From an uncultured Clostridia bacterium (GTDB lineage Bacteria; Bacillota_A; Clostridia; Christensenellales; CAG-138): a stretch of DNA of 35,138 bases. Of the stretch, positions 17,672 through 25,431 are shown one piece after another. The stretch is taken from NCBI GenBank assembly GCA_946623765.1, contig CAMORL010000005.1, positions 1-35,138 on the forward strand. The letters run 5' to 3'. Both the position numbers and the translations under genes were made by a program. How positions within the stretch are numbered: the stretch's first letter is position 1; every line of letters begins with the position of its first letter. The notes under the pieces were generated by a model. The model was not told where the DNA came from. It worked only from the letters and a program-made list of their open reading frames with translations, and did no database searches.

Positions 17672-18754
17672 TTATGCCCTCCTTTTTATATTGAAAACCG
17701 AAAGTGCGAGCAGGAACACAAACCCTGCAATCAGCACGTAAAGCACCGGTCCTTTGCCGATTCCGTCTGCGCTGGAAGCGAGTCCGAAGTTATGCGACAC
17801 GGCTGCGCCGGCAATAAAACCGAACACCGTGACAGCGGAATCGCTGTTGCCTTCACCTGCAAGCACAAGTTGACGAAGCGGACATCCGCCGAGCAGAACG
17901 CTGCCCCAGCCGACGAGCATCATACCGAGGAAGTTGAACAGTCCGTCCGTGTGCGCGATGGGCTGTTCTGCCATACCCAACTTGAAATTACCAAGGATCA
18001 GATTTCCCGCAACAACGGTGCAGATGATTGCTACAAAGCCGTATACGAGATGGAAGTCTCTGAACATGACCGCGTCACGGATGCCGCCTGCCATGCACAG
18101 ACGAGAACGCTGGCAAAGCGCGCCGACGACGATTGCAATCAGAAGCGCTGCATACCAGGGAGCATGCATGCTGCCGGGACCCTTTTCGCTCTTTGCAAAA
18201 ATGGTCGTTACAAGCGAAAGGACAAACAGGCATACGAGAAGGATCGGGAAAAGCAATCCTTCGAGCTTGTTCTGCTTATAAGCACGGTTCAGTGAGAAGC
18301 CTGCTTTCAGCGGGAACACGCCGAGCAGAATACCGACGATGAATCCGCCGAGACCGATAAGCGCATTCACGTCGCCGCCGCCGATACGGATGACCATGCG
18401 AAGCGGGCAGCCAAGGAATACAAGCGCGCCGATCATGACGAACATGCCGAGCAAAAACCGCGTGAACGGCGATGATCCTCCGTTCGGACGCCATTCCTTT
18501 GTGATCATGGACATGAACATTGCGCCGAGCACAATGCCGACGATTTCCGGGCGGAAATACTGAACGACTTCCGCCTTGTGGAACAGCAGTGTTCCGGCGA
18601 TGTCACGTTCAAAGCACGCAATGCAAAAGCCCATGTTCTTCGGGTTGCCGAGCGCGGTCAGAACAACCGCCGCTGCACCCGTTACAATGCCCGTCAGAAT
18701 GACAAGCCAATGCCTTTGCAGAAAACCAACGAATCCCTTTTTTTGTGTCTCCAT
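17672..18754 (-). CDS. yedE: YedE/YeeE family membrane transporter, putative selenium transporter
   Basis: 360 aa, about 9-10 hydrophobic segments. Two similar halves each carry a short Gly-Cys-Pro-Leu-Arg motif (LGCPLRMV about 115 and GGCPLRQL about 292) plus extra cysteines (FCIACFERD, LCMAGGIRD). These are the signatures of YeeE/YedE proteins, whose pore cysteines relay thiosulfate or, for the YedE subgroup, probably a selenium species. AAGGAGGG precedes the ATG. It leads the operon with the TusA-like and DUF3343 carriers. Selenium is inferred from gene context; sulfur is the alternative. Confidence 0.88.
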   Translation of the reverse strand: METQKKGFVGFLQRHWLVILTGIVTGAAAVVLTALGNPKNMGFCIACFERDIAGTLLFHKAEVVQYFRPEIVGIVLGAMFMSMITKEWRPNGGSSPFTRFLLGMFVMIGALVFLGCPLRMVIRIGGGDVNALIGLGGFIVGILLGVFPLKAGFSLNRAYKQNKLEGLLFPILLVCLFVLSLVTTIFAKSEKGPGSMHAPWYAALLIAIVVGALCQRSRLCMAGGIRDAVMFRDFHLVYGFVAIICTVVAGNLILGNFKLGMAEQPIAHTDGLFNFLGMMLVGWGSVLLGGCPLRQLVLAGEGNSDSAVTVFGFIAGAAVSHNFGLASSADGIGKGPVLYVLIAGFVFLLALSVFNIKRRA

Positions 18755-18776
18755 TTGATTCCCTCCTTACAGAATG

Positions 18777-18800
18777 CGTTATTCCCTTGCGTGAATAACG
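18777..18800. promoter_or_regulatory. Dyad operator/hairpin IR1
   Basis: CGTTATTC (18777-18784), 8 bases, GAATAACG (18793-18800): a perfect 8-bp inverted repeat whose spacer contains the csd -35 box. It also falls in the yedE mRNA leader, where it could form a hairpin just before the Shine-Dalgarno. The binding protein is unknown. Confidence 0.6.
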
Positions 18801-18815
18801 TTCTGATGCTATAAT
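18787..18815 (+). promoter_or_regulatory. Promoter of the cysteine desulfurase gene
   Basis: TTGCGT (18787-18792), 17-base spacer, TATAAT (18810-18815). The -10 overlaps the -10 of the opposing yedE promoter. Confidence 0.75.
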
Positions 18816-18839
18816 AGCATATATAAACGTTATTTGCAA
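18811..18839 (-). promoter_or_regulatory. Promoter of yedE-tusA-DUF3343
   Basis: Minus strand TTGCAA (18839-18834), 17-base spacer, TATTAT (18816-18811). It shares its -10 bases with the divergent promoter, so the two polymerases should exclude each other. Confidence 0.75.
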
Positions 18840-18851
18840 GTGAGGATAACG
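18828..18851. promoter_or_regulatory. Dyad operator/hairpin IR2
   Basis: CGTTATTT (18828-18835), 8 bases, GGATAACG (18844-18851). Same half-sites and same 8-base spacer as IR1, 51 bp away, overlapping the yedE -35. In plus-strand RNA all 8 positions pair with two U.G. The csd Shine-Dalgarno GAGG (18842-18845) overlaps its right arm. Confidence 0.6.
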
Positions 18852-18856
18852 CAATC

Positions 18857-19981
18857 ATGAAAACGATTTACCTGGACAACGCCGCCACCTCGTATCCGAA
18901 AGCATCGGGCGTTTCCGATGCAATGAAGCGATTCTTAGACGAAGAATGCGCAAACATCGGACGTGGAAGCTATCTTCGCGCACAGAAAGCCGGCATTTCC
19001 GTCATCGAGACGCGTGAACGGATCCGCGATCTGTTCGGGTGTCCGGACGCGAAGCATGTGATCTTTACCGCAGGAATGACCGCATCTTTGAATACGGTCA
19101 TCAAAGGTTTTGTGCGTCGAGGCGACAAAGTGCTTGTATCTTCGTTTGAGCACAATTCCGTAATCCGCCCGCTTGAACAGATCGGCGCTGAGATTGTCCG
19201 GATTCCCGCAACTGTCGACGGCATATCCGAGCTTGATAATCTGCCGGAGAATCTTTCATCTTTTCGTCTCTGCGTACACACGTTCGCATCCAATGTCAGC
19301 GGTGTGATCCAACCGATTGCAGCACTTTCAAAGCTCCTGCACGCAGAAGGTGTTCCTTTCTGCGTAGACGCCGCGCAGGCTGCAGGTCACTTTGCTTTTT
19401 CCATGCAGGAAATCGGTGCGGATGCGCTTTGCATGCCCGCGCACAAAGGGCTTCGCGCGGCGCAGGGACTTGGCGTTTTGTGTCTGACGTCCGCATTTGC
19501 GGATCTCCTTGATCCCCTGATCTCAGGCGGAACCGGTTCCTTTTCCGACAGTTCGGAGATTCCGCCGTTCTATCCCGACCGTCTTGAAGCGGGTACATTG
19601 AACCTTCCGGGCATTTTCGGTCTCAATGCAGCTTTGGACAGTATGGATCTTTCGTCTGTTCGAAATCATGAAACGCTTCTGATGAATCTGTTTCTTGACG
19701 GAATCCAATCCGAATCGAAGATCAGACTGCTCGGCGCGCGCGATACCCGTCGGCATGTCGGCGTGTTTTCTATCGATTTTTTGCAAAGAGACAATGCCGA
19801 GATCGCATACCGACTCGAAGAAGAATACGGGATATTGACCAGGTGCGGACTTCACTGTGCGCCGGATGCACACCGCTCTTTCGGAACTTTCCCGAAAGGT
19901 ACCGTTCGTTTCAGCTTTTCCCCCGCTACGACAACAGATGAAATCGAATCGGCGATACGCGCGATTCATTCCCTGTCATAA
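18857..19981 (+). CDS. Cysteine desulfurase family protein (selenium-cluster type)
   Basis: 374 aa, PLP-dependent class V aminotransferase fold. It should release sulfur from cysteine (or selenium from selenocysteine) as an enzyme-bound persulfide. Seen: YLDNAATSYPK at the N-terminus, the PLP lysine K197 in PAHKGLRAAQG, catalytic C334 in CGLHCAPDAH, and GTVRFSFSP. This pattern fits the subgroup often found beside yedE, TusA-like and DUF3343 genes rather than IscS/NifS of Fe-S assembly. It is transcribed divergently from that operon. GAGG lies 11 bases before the ATG inside dyad IR2, which could make translation sensitive to folding. Confidence 0.92.
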   Translation: MKTIYLDNAATSYPKASGVSDAMKRFLDEECANIGRGSYLRAQKAGISVIETRERIRDLFGCPDAKHVIFTAGMTASLNTVIKGFVRRGDKVLVSSFEHNSVIRPLEQIGAEIVRIPATVDGISELDNLPENLSSFRLCVHTFASNVSGVIQPIAALSKLLHAEGVPFCVDAAQAAGHFAFSMQEIGADALCMPAHKGLRAAQGLGVLCLTSAFADLLDPLISGGTGSFSDSSEIPPFYPDRLEAGTLNLPGIFGLNAALDSMDLSSVRNHETLLMNLFLDGIQSESKIRLLGARDTRRHVGVFSIDFLQRDNAEIAYRLEEEYGILTRCGLHCAPDAHRSFGTFPKGTVRFSFSPATTTDEIESAIRAIHSLS

Positions 19982-19996
19982 AATATATAGTTTATG

Positions 19997-20020
19997 AAGC
20001 GCTGTAAAAAGCGCTTTATT
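19997..20020 (+). terminator. Weak terminator after the desulfurase gene
   Basis: Stem AAGCGC / GCGCTT (19997-20002 with 20011-20016), 8-base loop, then TTTATT. It is short, so read-through into the ornithine operon is possible. Confidence 0.5.
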
Positions 20021-20021
20021 C

Positions 20022-20050
20022 TTGCAGGAAAGTCCGATTCGTTGTATAAT
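20022..20050 (+). promoter_or_regulatory. Promoter of the ornithine operon
   Basis: TTGCAG (20022-20027), 17-base spacer, TATAAT (20045-20050). The leader is about 33 bases with AAGGAGG at 20078-20084. Confidence 0.8.
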
Positions 20051-20089
20051 TATATCAAATCCGTAACCAAAAAATTGAAGGAGGATTCT

Positions 20090-21133
20090 ATGAAACAGAT
20101 TCAAGTAGCAATTTGGGGATTCGGCGCTATGGGCAGCGGGATTGCAAAGGTACTGCTCACCAAGAAGGGCGTTGAAATCACCGGTGTATGCGATATCCAT
20201 CCGGATCGCGTCGGCAAGAGCATCTATGATCTGCTCGGTGTGGAGCGCGGTGATCGCAATGACGTCAAAGTCATCGGTGATATCGATGCGGCGCTGACGC
20301 CGAAGCCCGATCTCTGCATTCTGGCGACCGACTCTTTCACAAAGAAAGCATATCCGAAAATCTGCCATCTGATCGAAAAGGGCGTAAACGTTATCTCTAC
20401 CGCGGAAGAAATGAGTTATCCGCGGGCACAGAACCCCGAGCTTGCCGATAAGATGGATGCGCTCGCAAAAGGCGCAGGCGTTTCCGTGCTTGGTACGGGA
20501 ATCAACCCCGGTCTCATGATGGATCTTCTTGCGATCTGTCTTTCCGGCTGCATGACGGACGTCGAACACGTTCTGTGCAAGCGCGTGAATTCCCTCTCCC
20601 CCTTCGGTCCTGCCGTTATGGAAGAACAGGGTGTCGGTCTTACCGTTGAGCAGTTTGAAGAAGGCTGCAAAAACGGTACGCTTGCAGGTCACGTCGGTTT
20701 CGCGGAATCCGTCGGCATGATCGGCGAAGCGCTCGGCTTTGAAATCGACCGTTTCGAACAGCAGATGAAGCCGATCGTCACTTCCGTCGACCGCAAGTCT
20801 CCCTACGGCTTTGCGAAGGCCGGCGACGTTGCCGGTGTCAATATGACCGGTCAGGGATATATCGGCGATAAAGTCATTATCGACATGATCCATCCGCAGC
20901 AGATCGAACCTGAAATGGAAGGCACCTTCACCGGCGACTATATCACGCTCACCGGAACGCCGAACGTCAATATGCAGATCAAGCCCGAAGTCAACGGCGG
21001 CATCGGCACGATCGCAATGTGCGTCAACATGATTCCCCATGTGCTCAACGCAACGCCGGGTCTTAAGACGATGATCGATCTTCCGGTTCCGCATGCAATC
21101 ATGGGCGATATGCGCAATTATCTCAACAAATAA
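20090..21133 (+). CDS. ord: 2,4-diaminopentanoate dehydrogenase
   Basis: 347 aa. It oxidatively deaminates (2R,4S)-2,4-diaminopentanoate to 2-amino-4-oxopentanoate with NAD(P)+, the third step of oxidative ornithine fermentation. An N-terminal Rossmann fold carries IWGFGAMGSGIAK (about 8-20), with an acidic residue after strand 2 (CDIHPDR). The rest resembles the dihydrodipicolinate reductase fold, with GTGINPGLMMD. The call is secured by its position directly before ortA-ortB-oraS-oraE. The ATG at 20090 is preceded by AAGGAGG; the 32-codon extension covers the promoter. Confidence 0.95.
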   Translation: MKQIQVAIWGFGAMGSGIAKVLLTKKGVEITGVCDIHPDRVGKSIYDLLGVERGDRNDVKVIGDIDAALTPKPDLCILATDSFTKKAYPKICHLIEKGVNVISTAEEMSYPRAQNPELADKMDALAKGAGVSVLGTGINPGLMMDLLAICLSGCMTDVEHVLCKRVNSLSPFGPAVMEEQGVGLTVEQFEEGCKNGTLAGHVGFAESVGMIGEALGFEIDRFEQQMKPIVTSVDRKSPYGFAKAGDVAGVNMTGQGYIGDKVIIDMIHPQQIEPEMEGTFTGDYITLTGTPNVNMQIKPEVNGGIGTIAMCVNMIPHVLNATPGLKTMIDLPVPHAIMGDMRNYLNK

Positions 21134-21145
21134 AAGGAGTTTTGT

Positions 21146-21454
21146 ATGGCAAAGAAAAACGACTGGGTACAGATTCATATCGATGTTCTGAAACCCGAAG
21201 AACGCGCTACGAACATCCCCGAGGATACGCGTCACGTTCCGCTTGAAATGTGGGTCAAGGGACATTTGGAGAACGATGAAGCCGAGATCGGCGATACGGT
21301 TACGGTTAGGACAAAGACCGGCCGCAAGGTCGAAGGCACGATGTGCGCCGTCAACCCCTCCTTCAAGCACAATTTCGGCGATTATGTGCCGGAACTCGAT
21401 CAAATCGAAGAGACCGTAAAATCCATTCTGTTCGGAGGTAGAAACAATGGTTGA
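21146..21454 (+). CDS. ortA: 2-amino-4-oxopentanoate thiolase, small subunit
   Basis: 102 aa. Small subunit of the CoA-dependent thiolase that splits 2-amino-4-oxopentanoate into acetyl-CoA and D-alanine. The protein has the OrtA features: a basic-Trp N-terminus (KKNDWVQIH), a central EIGDTVTVRTKTGRKVEG beta segment and a SFKHNFGDYVPEL stretch. AAAGGAG precedes the ATG. It overlaps ortB by 8 bases, fitting a 1:1 subunit ratio. Confidence 0.93.
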   Translation: MAKKNDWVQIHIDVLKPEERATNIPEDTRHVPLEMWVKGHLENDEAEIGDTVTVRTKTGRKVEGTMCAVNPSFKHNFGDYVPELDQIEETVKSILFGGRNNG

Positions 21455-22841
21455 CAACAGCTATTCTGCCGTAATGGCTCGTAAAAACGAGATCATGAAA
21501 CGTGCCGTCGGTATGGACTATGATCTGTTCGAAAGCGGTTCCATCGCATTCGACTATGAAGCGATGATGGCGGCGACAGGCTATACGCTCGATGCCGTGC
21601 GTAAGATTCAAACCGAAGAATTCCAGATCGGCAACACACCGATTTATGAGCTCAAGAATCTGACCGCGCTTGCGCGAGCCTGCGCTCCGGCAGGGATGGG
21701 CGCTCGCATTTTTGTCAAGGATGAAGCTTCCAATCTGTCCGGCAGCTTCAAGGTTCGCCGTGCGGCAACCAGCATCTATCAGGCGCGCAAAATGGGCTAT
21801 AAAGGCGTCATCTCCGCAACGTCCGGCAATTACGGCGCAGCGGTCGCAGCGTGCGCCGCAAAGGCAGGTCTCAAGTGCATCGTCGTGCAGGAATGCTTCG
21901 ACTCTAAGGGCATCGGACAGCCGGAAATCATAGAGAAAGCAAGAAAGTGCGAAGCACTCGGCGCAGAAGTCGTGCAGCTGACCGTCGGTCCGGAACTGTT
22001 CTACATGTTCCTTCGTATGCTTGAAGAGACCGGTTACTTCAATGCGTCGCTTTATACGCCGTTCGGCATTGCGGGCGTCGAAACGCTCGGCTATGAGATT
22101 GCACAGCAGTGCCGTCTGAAGCTCGGCAAAGATCCCGATATGGTCGTTTGCACCAACGCGGGCGGTGGCAATCTGACCGGTACTGCACGTGGACTTCTGA
22201 AAGCTGGATGCAAGGCGGAAGTCGTCGCAGCAAGCGTCAATTTGTCCGGTCTGCATATGGCAAGCGATCATCAGTTCAATCTGAAATCATTCACGACAGG
22301 TCATACCGGATTCGGAATGCCGTTCTCTACCTGGCCGGATCGCAGCGACGTTCCGAGAAGCGCGGCAAGACCGCTTCGTTATATGGATCGTTATGTGACT
22401 GTCAATCAGGGCGAAGTGTTCTATACCACCGAGATGCTCGCAGCGCTCGAAGGTATGGAAAAAGGTCCTGCCGGAAACACGTCCCTTGCCGCGGCGTTTG
22501 CTCTTTCGCAGACAATGCCCCAGGATAAGATCATCGTGGTGCAGGAAACCGAGTATACCGGCGCAGGCAAGCACGTCAATGCACAGCTGAGCTTTGCGCG
22601 ATCGAACGGGATCGACATTCATTTCGGCAATCCCGAAGACGAAGTCCCGGGCAAGAGCATCATTCTCCCCGCCCACCCGTCTATGATCAAAGCGCGTCCT
22701 GCCGATATGACGCATCTTCGCACGTCTCTCATTCACAATGCATTGAAGATGACAGGCAAACAGCCGAATGACGCCGATATCGACTTCCTTGCGGAAGAGA
22801 CCAAGACGAACAGAGAATTTGTAAAGGAGCACCTTGCATGA
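21447..22841 (+). CDS. ortB: 2-amino-4-oxopentanoate thiolase, large PLP subunit
   Basis: 464 aa fold-type II PLP protein (tryptophan synthase beta/threonine synthase-like). The likely Schiff-base lysine is K102 in SGSFKVRRA; a phosphate-binding SATSGNYGAAVA loop and a glycine-rich NAGGGNLTG follow. OrtB supplies PLP chemistry for thiolytic cleavage by OrtAB. GGAGGT precedes the ATG. The stop overlaps oraS as ATGA (22838-22841). Confidence 0.95.
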   Translation: MVDNSYSAVMARKNEIMKRAVGMDYDLFESGSIAFDYEAMMAATGYTLDAVRKIQTEEFQIGNTPIYELKNLTALARACAPAGMGARIFVKDEASNLSGSFKVRRAATSIYQARKMGYKGVISATSGNYGAAVAACAAKAGLKCIVVQECFDSKGIGQPEIIEKARKCEALGAEVVQLTVGPELFYMFLRMLEETGYFNASLYTPFGIAGVETLGYEIAQQCRLKLGKDPDMVVCTNAGGGNLTGTARGLLKAGCKAEVVAASVNLSGLHMASDHQFNLKSFTTGHTGFGMPFSTWPDRSDVPRSAARPLRYMDRYVTVNQGEVFYTTEMLAALEGMEKGPAGNTSLAAAFALSQTMPQDKIIVVQETEYTGAGKHVNAQLSFARSNGIDIHFGNPEDEVPGKSIILPAHPSMIKARPADMTHLRTSLIHNALKMTGKQPNDADIDFLAEETKTNREFVKEHLA

Positions 22842-23203
22842 AACGCAACGATGACTTTGAAACCCGCAGAGAGCATCTGAAGGATCTTTCCGACGCTGAA
22901 CTGGAAACACGTTTCTGGTCTTTAATTGAAGAGCTTATCGATCCGCTTCTGAAGCTTGGCTATGAAAACACCACGCCTGCGATCGAACGCAGCGTACTTT
23001 TGCGCATGGGATTCTCCTCTCTGGAAGCGAAAGCGCTTGTGGACGGCTGCATGGAGCACAATCTGATGGAGCACGGCGCGGGCAACGTCGTTTACCGTCT
23101 TTCCAAAAAAGACGGCACCGACGTCCGTACCGCCGGCTTAAAACTGATCGAAACATCCGCCTGGGAAGAAGCCGAAGCATTGTTCGGAGGTGAAAACGCA
23201 TGA
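22838..23203 (+). CDS. oraS: D-ornithine 4,5-aminomutase, small subunit
   Basis: 121 aa, the expected size of the roughly 13 kDa OraS. It partners OraE in the adenosylcobalamin/PLP-dependent shift of the terminal amino group of D-ornithine to C4. The helical N-terminus and the RSVLLRMGFSSLEAKALVD segment are family-like. AAAGGAG precedes the ATG; both ends overlap neighbours by ATGA. Confidence 0.93.
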   Translation: MKRNDDFETRREHLKDLSDAELETRFWSLIEELIDPLLKLGYENTTPAIERSVLLRMGFSSLEAKALVDGCMEHNLMEHGAGNVVYRLSKKDGTDVRTAGLKLIETSAWEEAEALFGGENA

Positions 23204-25431
23204 GCGATTACAAACTCGATAAAGATACCAAAATCGACGTTGCCGAGATTCTGAAAGACCTCGAGCATTATCACCCACGCCGCCGCGGCTGGACCTGGCG
23301 CGAACCGGTTCCCGGTCTTGAAATGGGTCCTTTCAAATATGAGGATGCCAGCAAGCCCTTAAAGGACAGTGTCGGTCTTCCGCCTGCCCATTATTTCGGC
23401 GACATCGATCCGCAGCCTCTCCCCGTCATCACGACGGAGATCGCTTCCGGTCGTTTTGAAGACGATATCCGCCGTATGCGTATGGCTGCACATCACGGTG
23501 CTGACCATATCATGGTCATCCGTACTGCAGGTCAAAGTCATTTCGACGGTCTGATCGAGGGCACACCGCAGGGCATCGGCGGCGTTCCCGTTACTCGCAA
23601 GCAGGTTCGCGCTCAGCGCAAAGCGCTCGATATGATTGAGGATGAAGTCGGTCGTCCCATCAATTACCACAGCTATGTTTCTGGTGTTGCAGGTCCGGAT
23701 ATTGCTGTTATGTTTGCCGAAGAGGGTGTGAACGGTGCACACCAGGATCCGCAGTATAACGTCATCTATCGCAACATCAATATGGTACGCTCCTTTGTAG
23801 ACGCCTGTGAATCCAAAAAGATTATGGCATGGGCGGATATGGCGCAGATCGACGGCGCTCACAACGCAAACGCCACCGCTCGCGACGCATGGAAGGTCAT
23901 GCCCGAGCTGATGGTGCAGCACGGCATTAACGCGCTGCTCTCTGCAAAGGTCGGCATGAAGAAAAAGAATATCTGTCTGTCAACCGTTCCGCCGACCGCA
24001 ACTCCCGGTCCGTGCATCCATATGGATCTTCCCTACGCCGTTGCGCTTCGTGATCTTTTCCACGAATACCGCATGCGCGCGCAGATGAATACCAAGTATA
24101 TCGAGGCATCGACGCGTGAAGCGACGGTGACCCATGTTTTGAACATGGTGATTTCGAAGCTGACAAGCGCGGATATCCAATCCACCATCACTCCCGACGA
24201 AGGACGCAACGTCCCGTGGCACATCTACAACATCGAAGCATGTGACACTGCAAAGCAAGCTCTGATCGGCATGGACGGTCTCATGGAGATGGTTGAGCTC
24301 AAGAAGGACGGATACCTTCGTGAGAAAGCGCGTGAGCTGAAAGAACGCGCCGTCCTGTTCCTTGAAAACATGATCGAGCTCGGCGGATACTTCAATTCCG
24401 TGGAAGAGGGCTTCTTTGTGGACAGCGGTATGTTCCCTGAACGCAATGGAGACGGTATCTCTCGAAAGATCGACGGCGGCATCGGCGTCGGAACGGTCAT
24501 CAAACGTGCCGAAGATTACTGCGCACCGGTTACAGCGCATTACGGCTACAACAACGTCTCACAGTATGATCCCAAAGCAGTTGACAATCCCGCAAAGCTC
24601 ATCGGCGGATGCACATTCGAATGTCCGGACAAGATTCAGTATATCGACGAGCTCGACGAGACAGACAACGTCTATCTCCGCATGGACGAAGTCAAGGACT
24701 ATGCGGGACCGGATGCAAAGCTCATCAAGCCGGAAATGGAATGGCTCGCCGACGGTACGATCATGCTCACCATGTTCTTCCCCACCGACGTCCGTCATGC
24801 GGAAGCGGCAGCGCTTGAGATCGGCAGAAGAATGAATCTCTGCGAATGCGAAGTCATCAACCGCGAGATCATGCATCGCGCGGAAGGAACGCGCATCGAA
24901 ATGAAAGGCAAGGTAGCGTTCTCTATCAATATGGATGATTTGCAGCTCCCGACCGTTCCCGACGTGCTTAGCGATGAAGAGCTTTGGGATGCAATCGACA
25001 AGAAGCCGATGCGTATCGTTGCAGGTACGATCGGTGACGATGAGCATTCGGTAGGTCTTCGCGAAATCCTGAACATCAAGCACGGCGGCATTGAAAAGTA
25101 CGGCATCGAGTGCATCTATCTCGGAACGTCCGTCCCGCCGGAGAAGCTCGTTCAGGCGGCTATCGAAACGAACGCTGACGCGATGCTGGCTTCCTGCATC
25201 ATTTCGCACGACGATATTCATTATAAGAATATTGCAAAGGTCGACCGGATCGCACGTGAAATGGGCGTACGCGACAAGCTGATGTTCGTCGCAGGCGGTA
25301 CGCAGGTCACCGATGAGGGTGCGCGTGCAGCCGGTGCAGATGTCGGTTTCGGACGCGGTTCGCACGGAAACCATGTTGCTACCTTCCTTGTAAAAGAACG
25401 CGCAAGAAGAGAACAGCAGAATGCACGTTAA
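23200..25431 (+). CDS. oraE: D-ornithine 4,5-aminomutase, large B12/PLP subunit
   Basis: 743 aa. Catalytic subunit of the mutase: a TIM barrel (about 50-400) that binds PLP and the radical, then a C-terminal Rossmann B12 domain (about 605-735). The base-off cobalamin motif is D614-E-H616-S-V-G, so H616 is the likely cobalt ligand. SCIIS and VAGGTQ complete the B12 site. K627 in NIKHGG is at the place of the lysine that holds PLP in the open state in the C. sticklandii enzyme (reported Lys629, ligand His618), inferred from spacing. A HGADH and RTAGQSHFDG region marks the substrate barrel. It overlaps the MutL-like gene by 11 bases. Confidence 0.97.
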   Translation: MSDYKLDKDTKIDVAEILKDLEHYHPRRRGWTWREPVPGLEMGPFKYEDASKPLKDSVGLPPAHYFGDIDPQPLPVITTEIASGRFEDDIRRMRMAAHHGADHIMVIRTAGQSHFDGLIEGTPQGIGGVPVTRKQVRAQRKALDMIEDEVGRPINYHSYVSGVAGPDIAVMFAEEGVNGAHQDPQYNVIYRNINMVRSFVDACESKKIMAWADMAQIDGAHNANATARDAWKVMPELMVQHGINALLSAKVGMKKKNICLSTVPPTATPGPCIHMDLPYAVALRDLFHEYRMRAQMNTKYIEASTREATVTHVLNMVISKLTSADIQSTITPDEGRNVPWHIYNIEACDTAKQALIGMDGLMEMVELKKDGYLREKARELKERAVLFLENMIELGGYFNSVEEGFFVDSGMFPERNGDGISRKIDGGIGVGTVIKRAEDYCAPVTAHYGYNNVSQYDPKAVDNPAKLIGGCTFECPDKIQYIDELDETDNVYLRMDEVKDYAGPDAKLIKPEMEWLADGTIMLTMFFPTDVRHAEAAALEIGRRMNLCECEVINREIMHRAEGTRIEMKGKVAFSINMDDLQLPTVPDVLSDEELWDAIDKKPMRIVAGTIGDDEHSVGLREILNIKHGGIEKYGIECIYLGTSVPPEKLVQAAIETNADAMLASCIISHDDIHYKNIAKVDRIAREMGVRDKLMFVAGGTQVTDEGARAAGADVGFGRGSHGNHVATFLVKERARREQQNAR

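Noticed and set aside
18801..18856. Riboswitch before yedE or csd
   Set aside because: Leaders are only about 35-50 bases; just single small hairpins are present, matching no known riboswitch.
19976..21457. 493-codon minus-strand open frame
   Set aside because: It is antisense to ord and ortA, with biased His/Asp-rich composition from the opposite strand's codon use and no recognisable domain.
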